NCBI RefSeq assembly: GCF_020075545.1
Contig: NZ_JAIQZK010000001.1
Location: 558,001-622,000 of the forward strand
DNA: 64,000 nucleotides
Direction: 5' to 3'
Source of the DNA: Nocardioides sp. TRM66260-LWL
GTDB taxonomy: Bacteria; Actinomycetota; Actinomycetes; Propionibacteriales; Nocardioidaceae
Part shown: piece by piece, positions 53,195 through 61,537 of the stretch
Layout of the letters: each line of letters starts with the position of its first letter
Position numbering within the stretch: the stretch's first letter is position 1
Notes under the pieces: model-generated
Told to the model about the DNA's origin: nothing
Database searches by the model: none
The model's input: the letters and a program-made list of their open reading frames with translations, nothing else
Translations under genes and position numbers: made by a program

Positions 53195-54360
53195 GCGGCC
53201 GCACCCTGTCGGGACGCGCCGCGATCGTCGGCATCGGGCAGACGGAGTTCTCCAAGGAGTCCGGACGCTCGGAGCTGCAGCTCTCCGTCGAGGCCGTGCA
53301 GCACGCGCTGCGCGACGCCGGCCTGGCGCCGGCGGACGTCGACGGCCTGGTCACCTTCACCATGGACACCTCATCGGAGATCGCCGTCGCCCGCGAGCTC
53401 GGCATCCCCGAGCTGCGGTTCTTCAGCCGGATCAACTACGGCGGCGGCGCGGCGTGCGCCACGATCCAGCAGGCGGCGATGGCGGTGGCCACCGGCGTCG
53501 CGGACGTCGTGGTGGCCTACCGCGGCTTCAACGAGCGCTCCGGCAACCGGTTCGGCCAGTTCTCCACCGCGGTCGCCGCCCAGGTCAACACCAACGGCCT
53601 CGACAACGCCTGGACCTACCCGTTCGGCCTCGGCACCCCGGCCGCCACCGTCGCGATGCAGGCCCGGCGCTACCTGCACGAGTACGGCGCCACCTCGGAG
53701 GACTTCGGCCGGGTCGCGGTGGCCGACCGGCGTCACGCGGCCACCAACCCGAACGCCTTCTTCTACCAGCGTCCGATCACGCTGGCCGACCACCAGGCCT
53801 CGCGGATGATCGCCGACCCGCTGCACCTGCTCGACTGCTGCCAGGAGTCCGACGGCGCGGTCGCGATCGTCGTCACGACCCCCGAGCGGGCGCGCGACCT
53901 GCCGCAGACGCCGGCCGTGATCGCCGCCGCCGCGCAGGGGAGCGGCCGCGACCAGTTCGTGATGACGTCGTACTACCGCGACGACATCGGCATCCCCGAG
54001 ATGGGCGTCGTCGGCCGCGAGCTGTGGCGGCAGTCGGGGCTCGGCCCCGACGACGTGGACGTCGCGATCCTCTACGACCACTTCACGCCGTACGTGCTCA
54101 TGCAGCTCGAGGAGCTCGGCTTCTGCGGCCGCGGCGAGGCGCCGGGCTTCATCGCCGACGGCGCCATCGAGGTGGGCGGACGGCTGCCGATCAACACCCA
54201 CGGCGGCCAGCTCGGCGAGGCCTACATCCACGGCATGAACGGCATCGCCGAGGGCGTGCGGCAGCTGCGGGGCACCTCGGTCAACCAGGTCGTGTCCGAG
54301 GCGGTGCTGGTGACGGCCGGCACCGGCGTCCCGACCAGCGGGCTGGTGCTCACCCGCTGA
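53191..54360 (+). CDS. ltp2: Steroid side-chain aldolase, Ltp2-like (thiolase fold)
   Basis: 389 residues of the thiolase/lipid-transfer family without the thiolase Cys nucleophile pattern. Signatures include AAIVGIGQTEFSKESGRSEL, RINYGGGAACATIQQAAMAV, YDHFTPYVLMQLEELGFC and NTHGGQLGEAYIHGMNGI; the two tyrosines in the last motifs match those proposed as catalytic in Ltp2. It cleaves the hydrated C17 side chain by retro-aldol to androstenedione and propionyl-CoA. Last gene of the KstR-controlled operon. Confidence 0.9.
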   Translation: MSGRTLSGRAAIVGIGQTEFSKESGRSELQLSVEAVQHALRDAGLAPADVDGLVTFTMDTSSEIAVARELGIPELRFFSRINYGGGAACATIQQAAMAVATGVADVVVAYRGFNERSGNRFGQFSTAVAAQVNTNGLDNAWTYPFGLGTPAATVAMQARRYLHEYGATSEDFGRVAVADRRHAATNPNAFFYQRPITLADHQASRMIADPLHLLDCCQESDGAVAIVVTTPERARDLPQTPAVIAAAAQGSGRDQFVMTSYYRDDIGIPEMGVVGRELWRQSGLGPDDVDVAILYDHFTPYVLMQLEELGFCGRGEAPGFIADGAIEVGGRLPINTHGGQLGEAYIHGMNGIAEGVRQLRGTSVNQVVSEAVLVTAGTGVPTSGLVLTR

Positions 54361-54376
54361 CCGGCACCATGGGGAC

Positions 54377-54856
54377 GTGAGCCCCGAGCCCGTCACCGTC
54401 GTCGCGATCCACACCGCCAAGGGGTCCCGCCTGCCGATGCGCGCGCAGGACGGCGTCGACGTCGAGGCCGGACGCGGGATCGTCGGCGACCGCTACCACG
54501 GCACGAGGCACCGGCACGTCACGGTGCAGAGCGCCGAGAGCCTCGCGGAGGCCGCCGCGGTGCACGGGGCACCGGTGCCGGCCGAGCTGACGCGGCGCAA
54601 CGTGACGCTGAGCCACGGCGTGGTGCCGACGGCGCCGGGCACCCGGATGCGCGTCGGCGAGGTGCTGCTCGAGGTCGTGCGGGTGGCGGCCCCGTGCCGG
54701 CTGCTCGACGACACCATCGGCCCTGGCGCGCAGGCCGCGCTGCGACGCCGCGGGGGCGCGGTGTGCCGGGTGCTCGAGGGCGGACGCCTCGAGCTCGGCG
54801 ACCCGTGCGTCGTCGAGGTCACTCCAGCCGCAGCGCCAGCCGCGGGCACGCCTTGA
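54377..54856 (+). CDS. MOSC-domain protein
   Basis: 159 residues. The MOSC beta-barrel motifs are GIVGDRYHGTRHRHVTVQSAE and LTRRNVTLSHGV, with the conserved Cys in VVRVAAPCRLLDD, a persulphide or molybdenum-cofactor sulphur-carrying site in this superfamily. GTG start 16 nt after ltp2. Its last 38 nt overlap the end of the convergent ferredoxin gene. Substrate unknown; may act in sulphur or molybdenum-cofactor chemistry. Confidence 0.85.
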   Translation: MSPEPVTVVAIHTAKGSRLPMRAQDGVDVEAGRGIVGDRYHGTRHRHVTVQSAESLAEAAAVHGAPVPAELTRRNVTLSHGVVPTAPGTRMRVGEVLLEVVRVAAPCRLLDDTIGPGAQAALRRRGGAVCRVLEGGRLELGDPCVVEVTPAAAPAAGTP

Positions 54857-55007
54857 CCGCCGCCCGCGCGTCGGCGCGGTCGGCCTCCTCCACCTCGCCG
54901 GTGACGATCGGGTAGCCCCACTCGTCGAGCCGGACGACGTCGGGCAGCAGCTCGTGGCAGATCCCGTGCGCGCGACATGCGGGCCAGTCGACCCGCAGGC
55001 GGCTCAT
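54819..55007 (-). CDS. 3Fe-4S/4Fe-4S-type small ferredoxin
   Basis: 62 residues. Cluster Cys are in WPACRAHGICHELLP (C-x5-C) and VKACPRLALRLE, with the same spacing as the steroid-cluster ferredoxin at 35215. The ATG overlaps the stop of the NuoF-like gene (ATGA), placing it last in the electron-transfer operon. Overlaps the MOSC gene convergently by 38 nt. Confidence 0.85.
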   Translation of the reverse strand: MSRLRVDWPACRAHGICHELLPDVVRLDEWGYPIVTGEVEEADRADARAAVKACPRLALRLE

Positions 55008-56305
55008 GCCGCACCCCGCACGGAGGCCTCGCAGCGGCCGCGGGCATGGGCGGCGATCTCGCCCGGCGCCGCACGCAGCAGCGAGGCGACGAGCCGCGCC
55101 GTGCCGTCCGGATGCGCGCAGGCGCCGCGTCCGGGCAGCAGGCCGCACAGTCGGGCGACCCGCTCGGCGGCGTCCGGCTGGCCGCGGCGCAGACCGGCCA
55201 CGGCGTCGGCCAGCGCAGGCAGCCCGTTGACGCACGGTCCGCAGCGCCCGGCGCTCTGGTCGGCCAGGTAGGCGGTGATCCGCTCGGTGAGGCCGAGCAG
55301 GCAGGCCCGCGGGCCGGGAGCGATGACCACGCCCGCGCCGATCGGGGTGCCGGCCGCCCGCAGCCGCGCGGCCGAGAGCACGGCGTCCGCGGCCGCGTCG
55401 GCGGTGAGCCAGGTGCCGTGGAACCCGCCGAGCAGCACCGACCCGCCGAGCACGTGCGCCGGCAGCAGGTCGCGCAGGGCCGCGCCGTGCTCGACCTCGT
55501 GCACCGCCGTCCGGACGCCGGGGGCCACCACGGTCACCAGCGTCGTCCCGGGCTCCTCGGCCGTGCCGCGCAGCAGCGTTGCCGGCAGGCCCTCGCAGGC
55601 GAGCAGGCCGACGTGCGCCCAGGTCTCGGCGTTCGACAGCAGCGTCGGGCGGCCCCGGTGGCCGGCCATCGCCTCGGGCTGCCAGGCCGTCACCGGCAGG
55701 TTCGGCCGGCCGGCCATCAGCTCCAGCACGGCCTGGGCCTGGCCCGCGACGAACCGCGGCTCGGCGATGTGGGTCTGCCAGCGCAGGCGGCTGCCGTCGA
55801 GCAGGCCGCCGCGGGGCTCGGTGGCGACCCGCTCGGCCACGGCCGCCGCGAGCAGCGCCCGGGTGCGCGGACGGTCGCCGGGCAGCACCACGTGCACCTC
55901 GCGGGCGCCGAGGGCGCGGGCGGCGACGGCCGCGCCGTCCAGCACCAGGTGCGGCGCGGTCGCGACGAGGGCGGCGTCCTTGGCGCTGGCGGGCTCGCCC
56001 TCGGAGGCGTTCACGACCACGACCGGACGACGTCCGCCGGCGGCCGCCGCGGCCAGCTTGCGGGCGAAGGGGAAGCCGGCGCCGCCGCGTCCGCGCATCC
56101 CGGCCGCGGAGACCAGCGCCGCGAGGCCGTCGACGTCCAGCACAGCCGGCATGCCGTGGCGGCGCCGGTGGGCGGCGAGGTCGGGCAGGTGCGCGGCCAG
56201 GAGGGCCGGTCCGGGCCGCACGTCGAGGTCCTCGGTGACCTCCAGCGGCGAGGTGACGGCGCCCTGGACGAGCCGGTCGCGCCGGGCGGCGGTGTCGGTG
56301 CTCAT
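55004..56305 (-). CDS. NuoF-like NAD(P)H:acceptor flavoprotein
   Basis: 433 residues resembling complex I 51-kDa subunit. The FMN/NADH site is GMRGRGGAGFPFARK with VVVNASEGEPASAKD, then a SLBB-like part (GVRTAVHEVEHGAAL). In the C-terminal Fe-S region only CGPC and a later Cys (GRGACAHPDG) are present. The first Cys of the usual C-G-x-C-x-x-C is Ala (QSAGRCGPCVNG), so the cluster may be 3Fe or have another ligand. The start overlaps the membrane protein stop. Probably feeds electrons from NAD(P)H to the ferredoxin or membrane haem protein. Confidence 0.82.
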   Translation of the reverse strand: MSTDTAARRDRLVQGAVTSPLEVTEDLDVRPGPALLAAHLPDLAAHRRRHGMPAVLDVDGLAALVSAAGMRGRGGAGFPFARKLAAAAAGGRRPVVVVNASEGEPASAKDAALVATAPHLVLDGAAVAARALGAREVHVVLPGDRPRTRALLAAAVAERVATEPRGGLLDGSRLRWQTHIAEPRFVAGQAQAVLELMAGRPNLPVTAWQPEAMAGHRGRPTLLSNAETWAHVGLLACEGLPATLLRGTAEEPGTTLVTVVAPGVRTAVHEVEHGAALRDLLPAHVLGGSVLLGGFHGTWLTADAAADAVLSAARLRAAGTPIGAGVVIAPGPRACLLGLTERITAYLADQSAGRCGPCVNGLPALADAVAGLRRGQPDAAERVARLCGLLPGRGACAHPDGTARLVASLLRAAPGEIAAHARGRCEASVRGAA

Positions 56306-56922
56306 CGGACCGCCTCCGCGGCCCGCGGCTCACGTGCAGGGGCGCTCGCCACGGCGTCGCGGTGGCGGCCGGCTCCCGCGGAGACCCGCCAGCCCAGCGC
56401 GAGGAGCACCGCGACCACGCTGAGCGCGGTCGGCACCAGCGCCCACCGCGTCCACTGGGACGGGTCGCGCAGGTCGGTGCCGATCATCACCCCGTGCACC
56501 ACGCCGGAGGCCCAGGCGGCCCACGACAGCAGGTGCACGGTGCGCCACGAGCGGGCGCCGAGGCGGTGCCGCAGCAGCGCGGTGACGCTCACCGCGACCA
56601 TGAGGTCGAGGGCCAGCGCGCCCAGCCCGGTCCACAGCGGCTCGTAGGTCGCCCCGACCGGCGAGAAGGCCTGCCACCAGCGGATGTCGACGTAGGAGTC
56701 GACCACCGCGGTGACGACGTGCACGAGCAGGAACAGCACCGAGCCGAGCGCGAGGTTGCGATGCAGGCTCGCGGTGACGAACCGGGGCAGCCGGCCCCCG
56801 CCGTCGCCTGCGGCGCGGCCGCCGATCGCGGTGACGCCGAGCACCACGCTGGCGCTGAGCAGCGTCAGCAGCACCACGCCGGTGCCGCGGTTGAGGAACC
56901 ACAGCAGCGGTCCGTCCATCAT
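56302..56922 (-). CDS. Ferric-reductase-like haem membrane protein
   Basis: 206 residues with about five or six membrane helices (GVVLLTLLSASVVLGVTAI, LALGSVLFLLVHVVTAVV and others). Histidines within or near helices (LHRNLAL, LVHVV, RTVHLLSW, VVHGVMIG) are placed like the haem ligands of ferric reductase/YedZ-type domains. It could carry electrons across the membrane to an exported flavoprotein or ferric iron. Start overlaps the end of apbE by 4 nt. Confidence 0.78.
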   Translation of the reverse strand: MMDGPLLWFLNRGTGVVLLTLLSASVVLGVTAIGGRAAGDGGGRLPRFVTASLHRNLALGSVLFLLVHVVTAVVDSYVDIRWWQAFSPVGATYEPLWTGLGALALDLMVAVSVTALLRHRLGARSWRTVHLLSWAAWASGVVHGVMIGTDLRDPSQWTRWALVPTALSVVAVLLALGWRVSAGAGRHRDAVASAPAREPRAAEAVR

Positions 56923-57892
56923 CGTCCCTCCTCGGGGGAGCGGCCCTGCGGCCAGTCGATCAGGGTCGCCGCGCCGTCGGCGGCGACGAGCCGGGCGGCC
57001 TGCCCCGGGGTGTCGGGGCGGGCCAGCCAGGCGGGCGCCTCGGCGCCGAGCACGAGCGCGGCGGTGGTGGCGGTGTTGGCCTCGACGCAGGTGGCCGCGA
57101 GGGCGGTGACGGTGCGCCAGGGCGTCACGGCCGGCAGGCCGGTGCGCGGGTCGAGCAGGTGGTGGTGCTCGACGCCGCCGCGCCGCCAGCGCCGCACCCG
57201 GGTCGAGGAGGTCGCGAGGGCGCCGGTGGCCCGACCATCAGCGGCGCGGGATCGGGCTCGGTCGGCGGCCGCTCGGTGATCGCGACGGGCCACGGGCGCT
57301 CACCGAGGGTGCGCAGGTCGCCGCCGACGCTGACCAGCGCGTCGTCGAGGCCGAGCCGCTCGCGCCACGCGGCGGCGATCAGGTCGGCGCACCAGGCCTT
57401 GGCGGTGGCGCCCAGGTCGAGCGCGGTGCCGGACGGGATGCGCACGGCGTCCTCGCGCCAGGCGATCTCGCGCCAGGCGTCGCGGGCCGGCGCGGTCGCG
57501 GCGGTCGCCGCGGTCGCGAGGCCGAGGTGCGAGCGCTCCTCGAGCCGGGTGAACGTGCGGTCGTACCCCAGGCTCACCAGCGGCCGGCCGAGCAGCGGGT
57601 GCACGAGGCCGCCGGTCCGCTCGGCGGCCTCGACGGCCACCTCGACGGCCGCGACCAGCAGCGGGTCGACCCGCACCCAGGCGCCCGGCCGGGCGTTGAC
57701 CGCGCTCAGGTCGGAGTCGGCCCGGAAGCGGCTGGCGGTCTCGTCGACGTCGCGCAGCACCTCGACCGCCAGGACGCAGGCGTCATCGAGCACCAGCTCG
57801 TCGGCGACCTCCACGTGCACCAGGCAGCCGAGGGCCGACCAGCGCGCGACCCGGTCGCGGCGGGTGTCGGGATCGAGGGCGGTGAGGCTCAT
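56919..57892 (-). pseudogene. apbE: FAD:protein FMN transferase, frameshifted as given
   Basis: Two overlapping frames together make one ApbE. The first part (57892 to about 57235) holds DETASRFRADSDLSAVNA, GTALDLGATAKAWCADL and SVGGDLRTLG. The second (about 57230 to 56919) holds the C-terminal ALATSSTRVRRW and HHHLLDPRTGLPAVTPWRTV. One base is missing near the CCC run at 57230-57232; adding a G on the coding strand joins the frames. ApbE attaches FMN to a threonine of exported flavoproteins. Either a recent mutation or a sequence error in a short homopolymer. Confidence 0.78.
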
Positions 57893-57904
57893 CGCGTCAC
57901 CGGC

Positions 57905-58519
57905 TCAGGACGGCGAGGACGGCGGCGGGGGCGGCGGAGGCGGCGGCGTCGGCTTGGGAGTGGGCTTCGGCGTCGGCTTCGGCTGCGGCTTCGGGGTGGG
58001 CTTCGGGGTGGGCTTGGGCTGCGGCGTCGGGGTGGGCTTCGGCTGCGCGACCGGCGTGGGGCGCGGCTTGACCTGGGGCGTGGAGCGGGTCGGGGTCGAC
58101 TGCGGCCGCGGCGTGCTGCGCACGGGCGCCGGGGTGCCCGCGGCGTTCGGCGCCGAGCTCGGACGCACCGTGGCGGGGGTGCCGGTACGGGCGCCCGCCA
58201 CGTGGGCGGACGTCGTCCGGTGGCGACGCTGGGTCGCGCTCGCCTTCCCCGGCTTCCGGGACTTCCCGGTCTTCCCGGCCTTCTGAGCGGTGCCGGCGGC
58301 GCCCGGGTCGCGGGAGGCGCGCACGGACGCCTCGTAGGCCGCCCGCTGTTGCGCGTAGGCCTGCTGCTCGGCCTGCTTGCGGGCCTGCTTCTCGTCGTGC
58401 TGGTGCGAGGCGGCTGTGGCCGCGGCGCCGGTGGCGGCGACCGCGAGCGCCGCGGTGCTGGCGGTGAGGCCCTGCACGAGCCGGCGGTAGCGGTCGCGGG
58501 ACCGGGCGGTGTAGGTCAT
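57905..58519 (-). CDS. Exported proline-rich, TonB-like linker protein
   Basis: About 204 residues from ATG 58519 (ATG 58558 would add 13). A hydrophobic segment (ASTAALAVAATGAAATAA) serves as signal or anchor. It is followed by a His/Gln/Lys-rich helical segment, then a basic Ser/Thr part and a C-terminal run of Lys-Pro-Thr/Pro repeats ending in nine prolines. No FMN-attachment motif (SGAT-like) is seen, so it is not the ApbE substrate. The repeats resemble TonB spacers; a wall-spanning role is a guess. Upstream control repeat at 58545-58574. Confidence 0.7.
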   Translation of the reverse strand: MTYTARSRDRYRRLVQGLTASTAALAVAATGAAATAASHQHDEKQARKQAEQQAYAQQRAAYEASVRASRDPGAAGTAQKAGKTGKSRKPGKASATQRRHRTTSAHVAGARTGTPATVRPSSAPNAAGTPAPVRSTPRPQSTPTRSTPQVKPRPTPVAQPKPTPTPQPKPTPKPTPKPQPKPTPKPTPKPTPPPPPPPPPSSPS

Positions 58520-58544
58520 GCGTCGAGCATCGGCCGTTCCCCGC

Positions 58545-58574
58545 CAAGCCTGACTCATCCGACCCTCAAGCCTG
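58545..58574 (-). promoter_or_regulatory. 22-nt-spaced direct repeat before the proline-rich gene
   Basis: CAGGCTTG occurs at 58574-58567 and again at 58552-58545 on the minus strand, exactly 22 nt apart. The first follows TTGACG (58580-58575), a -35-like sequence. This may be the binding site of the response regulator encoded upstream in the same operon. Confidence 0.45.
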
Positions 58575-58576
58575 CG

Positions 58577-59863
58577 TCAAGAAGCGCGGCCCCCGGGATC
58601 CTGGAGCAGGGGCAGGCGGACGCGCACCCGGGCGCCCCCGAGTGGGGACGTCCCGCGCTCGAGCTCGCCGCCGACCGCCGCGGCGGTCCGGGCGACGATC
58701 TCCAGGCCGAGCCCGGACGTGCCCGGCCGTCGCGGGGCCGCGGCGCCGAAGCCCGGGCCGGCGTCCTCGACCGCCAGGACGACGGCGTCGGCCCCGGCCC
58801 CCAGCGACACCGTCAGCGCGACGCCCTCCGGGGTGTGCGCGAAGACGTTGTCGATCAGCACGTCGAGCAGGTCGGCGAGGTCGTCGGCCGCCAGGGGAGC
58901 CGGCGCGGGCCGCTCCTCGACGTGCAGCCGCATCGGGCGGCCCTGGTCCTCCGCGAGGGCCGACCAGAACGCGGCCCGCTCGCGCACGACGGCGGCTGCG
59001 TCGCAGGTCGCCGCGAGGTCGCCGCGCACGGGCCGGCGGGCCTCGTCGACGATCGCGTCGATGGTGCGCTGGAGCACCGCGATGTGCTCCTGGAGGCGCT
59101 CGGCCAGCTGCGGCTCCCGCACGGCCTCGGCGTCGAGGCGCAGCGCGGTCACCGGCGTCCGCAGCCGGTGGGAGAGGTCGCCGACGGCCGCCCGCTCGCT
59201 GGCCAGCAGCTCGGTCGTCCGCTCCGCGAGGCCGTTGAGCGCGCGCGCCAGCTCCTGCACCTCGGGCGTGCCGCGCGGGTCGGCCCGCGCGTCGAGCTCG
59301 CCGCCGCGCAGCCGGTGCGCCACGCGCGCGACGTCGAGCAGCGGCTCGCTGATCCGCCCGCCGAGCTGCCGGGCCACCACCACCGACGTCGCCAGCAGCC
59401 CCAGCCCCAGGCCGACGATGCCGATCCACGCCGGCACGACGCCGGCCCGCAGCCGGTCCTCGGTGACGCTCGTGCGCACCACCGCGGTGCGGGAGCCCAC
59501 GACGACCGGCAGCAGCACGCGCCCGCCCCGGTCGTCGACGACCCGGAACGCCTCGCCCGCGAGCGCGCGGCGCACCTCCGGGTCCTCGCGCATCGGGGGC
59601 CCGCCGCCGAGCTGGCGCCCGCGGGCGGAGAGGACGGAGGTCTGCGTGCCGCTGCCGGCGTCGAGGCCGGACAGCAGGTCGCGGACGGCGGCGTCGGAGC
59701 CGACGCCGGTGAGCAGGATGGCGGCGTTGCGGGCCTGCTGGTCGGCCGAGCTTATCGCGCGGTCCTCGGCGAGCGTGCGCACCAGCAGGCACAGCGGGAT
59801 GACGAACGAGACCACCACGGTGCTCGTGGTGGCCACGACGAGCCAGGAGATCCGGGTGCGCAT
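58577..59863 (-). CDS. Sensor histidine kinase (HAMP type)
   Basis: 428 residues. Two membrane helices (about 8-30 and 145-170) flank an extracellular domain of about 110 residues. HAMP follows, then HisKA with LSHRLRTPVTALRLD (phospho-acceptor His) and HATPase_c (DVLIDNVFAHTPEGVAL; VEDAGPGFG; GTSGLGLEIVARTAAAVGG). Start overlaps the stop of the response regulator gene by 1-3 nt. Cognate partner is that regulator. Signal unknown; the operon context suggests redox or envelope state. Confidence 0.92.
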   Translation of the reverse strand: MRTRISWLVVATTSTVVVSFVIPLCLLVRTLAEDRAISSADQQARNAAILLTGVGSDAAVRDLLSGLDAGSGTQTSVLSARGRQLGGGPPMREDPEVRRALAGEAFRVVDDRGGRVLLPVVVGSRTAVVRTSVTEDRLRAGVVPAWIGIVGLGLGLLATSVVVARQLGGRISEPLLDVARVAHRLRGGELDARADPRGTPEVQELARALNGLAERTTELLASERAAVGDLSHRLRTPVTALRLDAEAVREPQLAERLQEHIAVLQRTIDAIVDEARRPVRGDLAATCDAAAVVRERAAFWSALAEDQGRPMRLHVEERPAPAPLAADDLADLLDVLIDNVFAHTPEGVALTVSLGAGADAVVLAVEDAGPGFGAAAPRRPGTSGLGLEIVARTAAAVGGELERGTSPLGGARVRVRLPLLQDPGGRAS

Positions 59864-60612
59864 CAGCGGCCGGCGTCGTCATCGTCGGATGCGTCGGATG
59901 CGTCGGATGCGTCGGATGCGTCGGATGCGTCGGGCGCGACGAGGCGCACGCCGACGCCGCGCACGCTGTGCAGGTAGCGGGGCTCGGCGGCGGTCTCGCC
60001 GAGCTTGCGGCGCAGCCAGGAGAGGTGGACGTCGACCGTGCGCTCGGCGCCGCCGTAGGCCTGCTGCCAGACCTCGGCCAGCGCCTCGCGCTTCGTCACG
60101 ACCTCCCCGGCCCGCGAGGCCAGGAGCAGCAGCAGGTCGAACTCCTTGCGCGCGAGCTCCAGGGGGCGGCCGTCCAGGCTGGCCACCCGGGTGCGCTCGT
60201 CGATGGCCAGCCCGCCGACCCGCACCGGCCCGGGCGCCGCGGGCCCCCCGGCGCCGGCGCGACGCAGCACCGCCCGGATCCGCGCCGCGACCTGCTCGCT
60301 GCCGAACGGCTTGACGACGTAGTCGTCGGCGCCGGCGTCCAGCGCGCGCACCATGGTCGGGTCGTCGTCCTGCGCGGTGAGGATCAGCACGGGCACGTCG
60401 CTGGCAGCGCGGATCATGGTCAGCAGCGTCAGCCCGTCGACGTCGGGCAGTCCGAGGTCGAGCAGCACGACGTCAGGACGCTCCGCCAGCACCACCTCGA
60501 GCCCGCCCAGGCCGGTCGCGGCGGTGACGACGGCGAGCCCGCGCTCCTCCAGCCCACGACGGACGGCCCGACGGATCGCCTCGTCGTCCTCGACGACCAG
60601 GATGCGCGGCAT
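59863..60612 (-). CDS. OmpR-family response regulator
   Basis: 249 residues. The receiver has VVEDDEAIRRAV, the phosphorylated Asp in VVLLDLGLPDVDG, and ILTAQDD and KPFG at the end. The winged-helix effector ends ERTVDVHLSWLRRKLGE, with YLHSVRGVGVRLV. The C-terminal tail is a variable run of Asp-Ala-Ser triplets encoded by 9-nt tandem repeats (59883-59927). Heads the minus-strand electron-transfer operon and probably regulates it. Confidence 0.94.
   Translation of the reverse strand: MPRILVVEDDEAIRRAVRRGLEERGLAVVTAATGLGGLEVVLAERPDVVLLDLGLPDVDGLTLLTMIRAASDVPVLILTAQDDDPTMVRALDAGADDYVVKPFGSEQVAARIRAVLRRAGAGGPAAPGPVRVGGLAIDERTRVASLDGRPLELARKEFDLLLLLASRAGEVVTKREALAEVWQQAYGGAERTVDVHLSWLRRKLGETAAEPRYLHSVRGVGVRLVAPDASDASDASDASDASDDDDAGR
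59883..59927. repeat. Five tandem copies of a 9-nt unit
   Basis: CGTCGGATG repeated five times without change, then a degenerate copy. It is in frame in the response regulator gene (Asp-Ala-Ser repeats), so copy number changes alter the tail length without breaking the frame. Confidence 0.85.
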
Positions 60613-60623
60613 GCCCGGCAGGC

Positions 60624-60629
60624 TAGCGT
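60624..60629 (+). promoter_or_regulatory. -10 box of the gene at 60636, leaderless
   Basis: TAGCGT with 6 nt before ATG 60636, 12 nt from the divergent response regulator start. Confidence 0.5.
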
Positions 60630-60635
60630 CGTCGC

Positions 60636-61124
60636 ATGCGCAGGACCCGACGATCGCTGCTCCTCGGCGGCGCCGTGCTGGCCTGGGCGCTGGTCGTGGC
60701 GCTCGGGTCGAGCGTCGTGTGGGGCGTGGTGTCGCGGGCCGGCGAGCAGGCCGGCGGGGCCGAGAGCGAGACGACGGCCTGGGACGTCGTCGTGCGGCCC
60801 ACCGCCCGGCCCACCCCGCGGCCCACCACCAGCCCGCACGCCCGCCCGACCTCGACGCCCACCCCGGCGGCCGCGCCGGCGACCGTGCGCGGCACGTGGT
60901 GGGACGACGCCGGCACGGTGGTGGCCGCGTGTCGCGGCACCGCGATCGCCCTGGTGCGCGCCGTGCCCTCGGCCGACGGCTACGCGGTCGAGGTCGAGGA
61001 CCGCGGACCCGAGCGGCTGCGCGTCGACTTCACCGGGCGCGAGGACGAGAGCGGCCGTGAGGCCCGCGTCGAGGCCGTCTGCGAGGACGGTCGGCCCCGC
61101 TTCCGCGCCTCCAGCGGCGACTGA
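60636..61124 (+). CDS. Membrane-anchored or secreted protein of unknown function
   Basis: 162 residues. A twin-arginine-like start (MRRTRRSLLLGGAVLAWALV) with one hydrophobic helix, then a Pro/Thr-rich linker (RPTARPTPRPTTSPHARPTS). The small C-terminal domain has two cysteines (VVAACRGTAIALVRAVP; VEAVCEDGRPRFRA). It looks like the extracytoplasmic domain of actinobacterial septum-type or anti-sigma-like proteins, but I do not recognise a family. Divergent from the response regulator. Confidence 0.65.
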   Translation: MRRTRRSLLLGGAVLAWALVVALGSSVVWGVVSRAGEQAGGAESETTAWDVVVRPTARPTPRPTTSPHARPTSTPTPAAAPATVRGTWWDDAGTVVAACRGTAIALVRAVPSADGYAVEVEDRGPERLRVDFTGREDESGREARVEAVCEDGRPRFRASSGD

Positions 61125-61265
61125 GCCCGCGCGGACCGGGGCTCGCCCGAAGGGGGGAGCGACGGCCGCTCAGGTGTGGCCGCGGGCCGGCGAGGGCACG
61201 CCTCGGGTGCGACTCGGGTCGTCCCACCCCTCGCGCATCCGCGCCACACTCGAAGGAGCACCACC

Positions 61266-61508
61266 ATGGGCTACGGAGCCGGAGGCTTCCTCCTCGTCGT
61301 CGGACTCGTCCTCGCGTTCGCGATCGACCGCGACCAGGTCGACGGCGTCGACCTCCACACGATCGGCCTCATCGCCTCGGGCGTCGGCATCCTGCTGATC
61401 GTGCTGACCGCGATCACCCTCAACTCGCGCCGGGCCGCGCGCACCACCACCACGACCACCCACAGCGACGGCAGCCAGAGCGTGCGCGACACCCGCACCG
61501 ACGTCTGA
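61266..61508 (+). CDS. DUF6458-type small membrane protein
   Basis: 80 residues with two helices (GGFLLVVGLVLAFAI; IGLIASGVGILLIVLTAITL), NSRRAAR and a Thr/Ser-rich tail (HSDGSQSVRDTR). The layout DxxDGVDLxTIGxILxxxGxxxL is the DUF6458 pattern common in actinobacteria. SD GAAGGAG precedes the ATG. Function unknown. Confidence 0.8.
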   Translation: MGYGAGGFLLVVGLVLAFAIDRDQVDGVDLHTIGLIASGVGILLIVLTAITLNSRRAARTTTTTTHSDGSQSVRDTRTDV

Positions 61509-61537
61509 GCCCCCGGCCCCGACCCGGGGCCGGACCC

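Noticed and set aside
57225..57240. Programmed -1 frameshifting in apbE
   Set aside because: No slippery heptamer or downstream structure is evident, and ApbE is not known to use frameshifting; a lost base is simpler.
59883..59927. Tandem repeat as a CRISPR array
   Set aside because: The unit is 9 nt with no spacers and is in frame in a response regulator gene.
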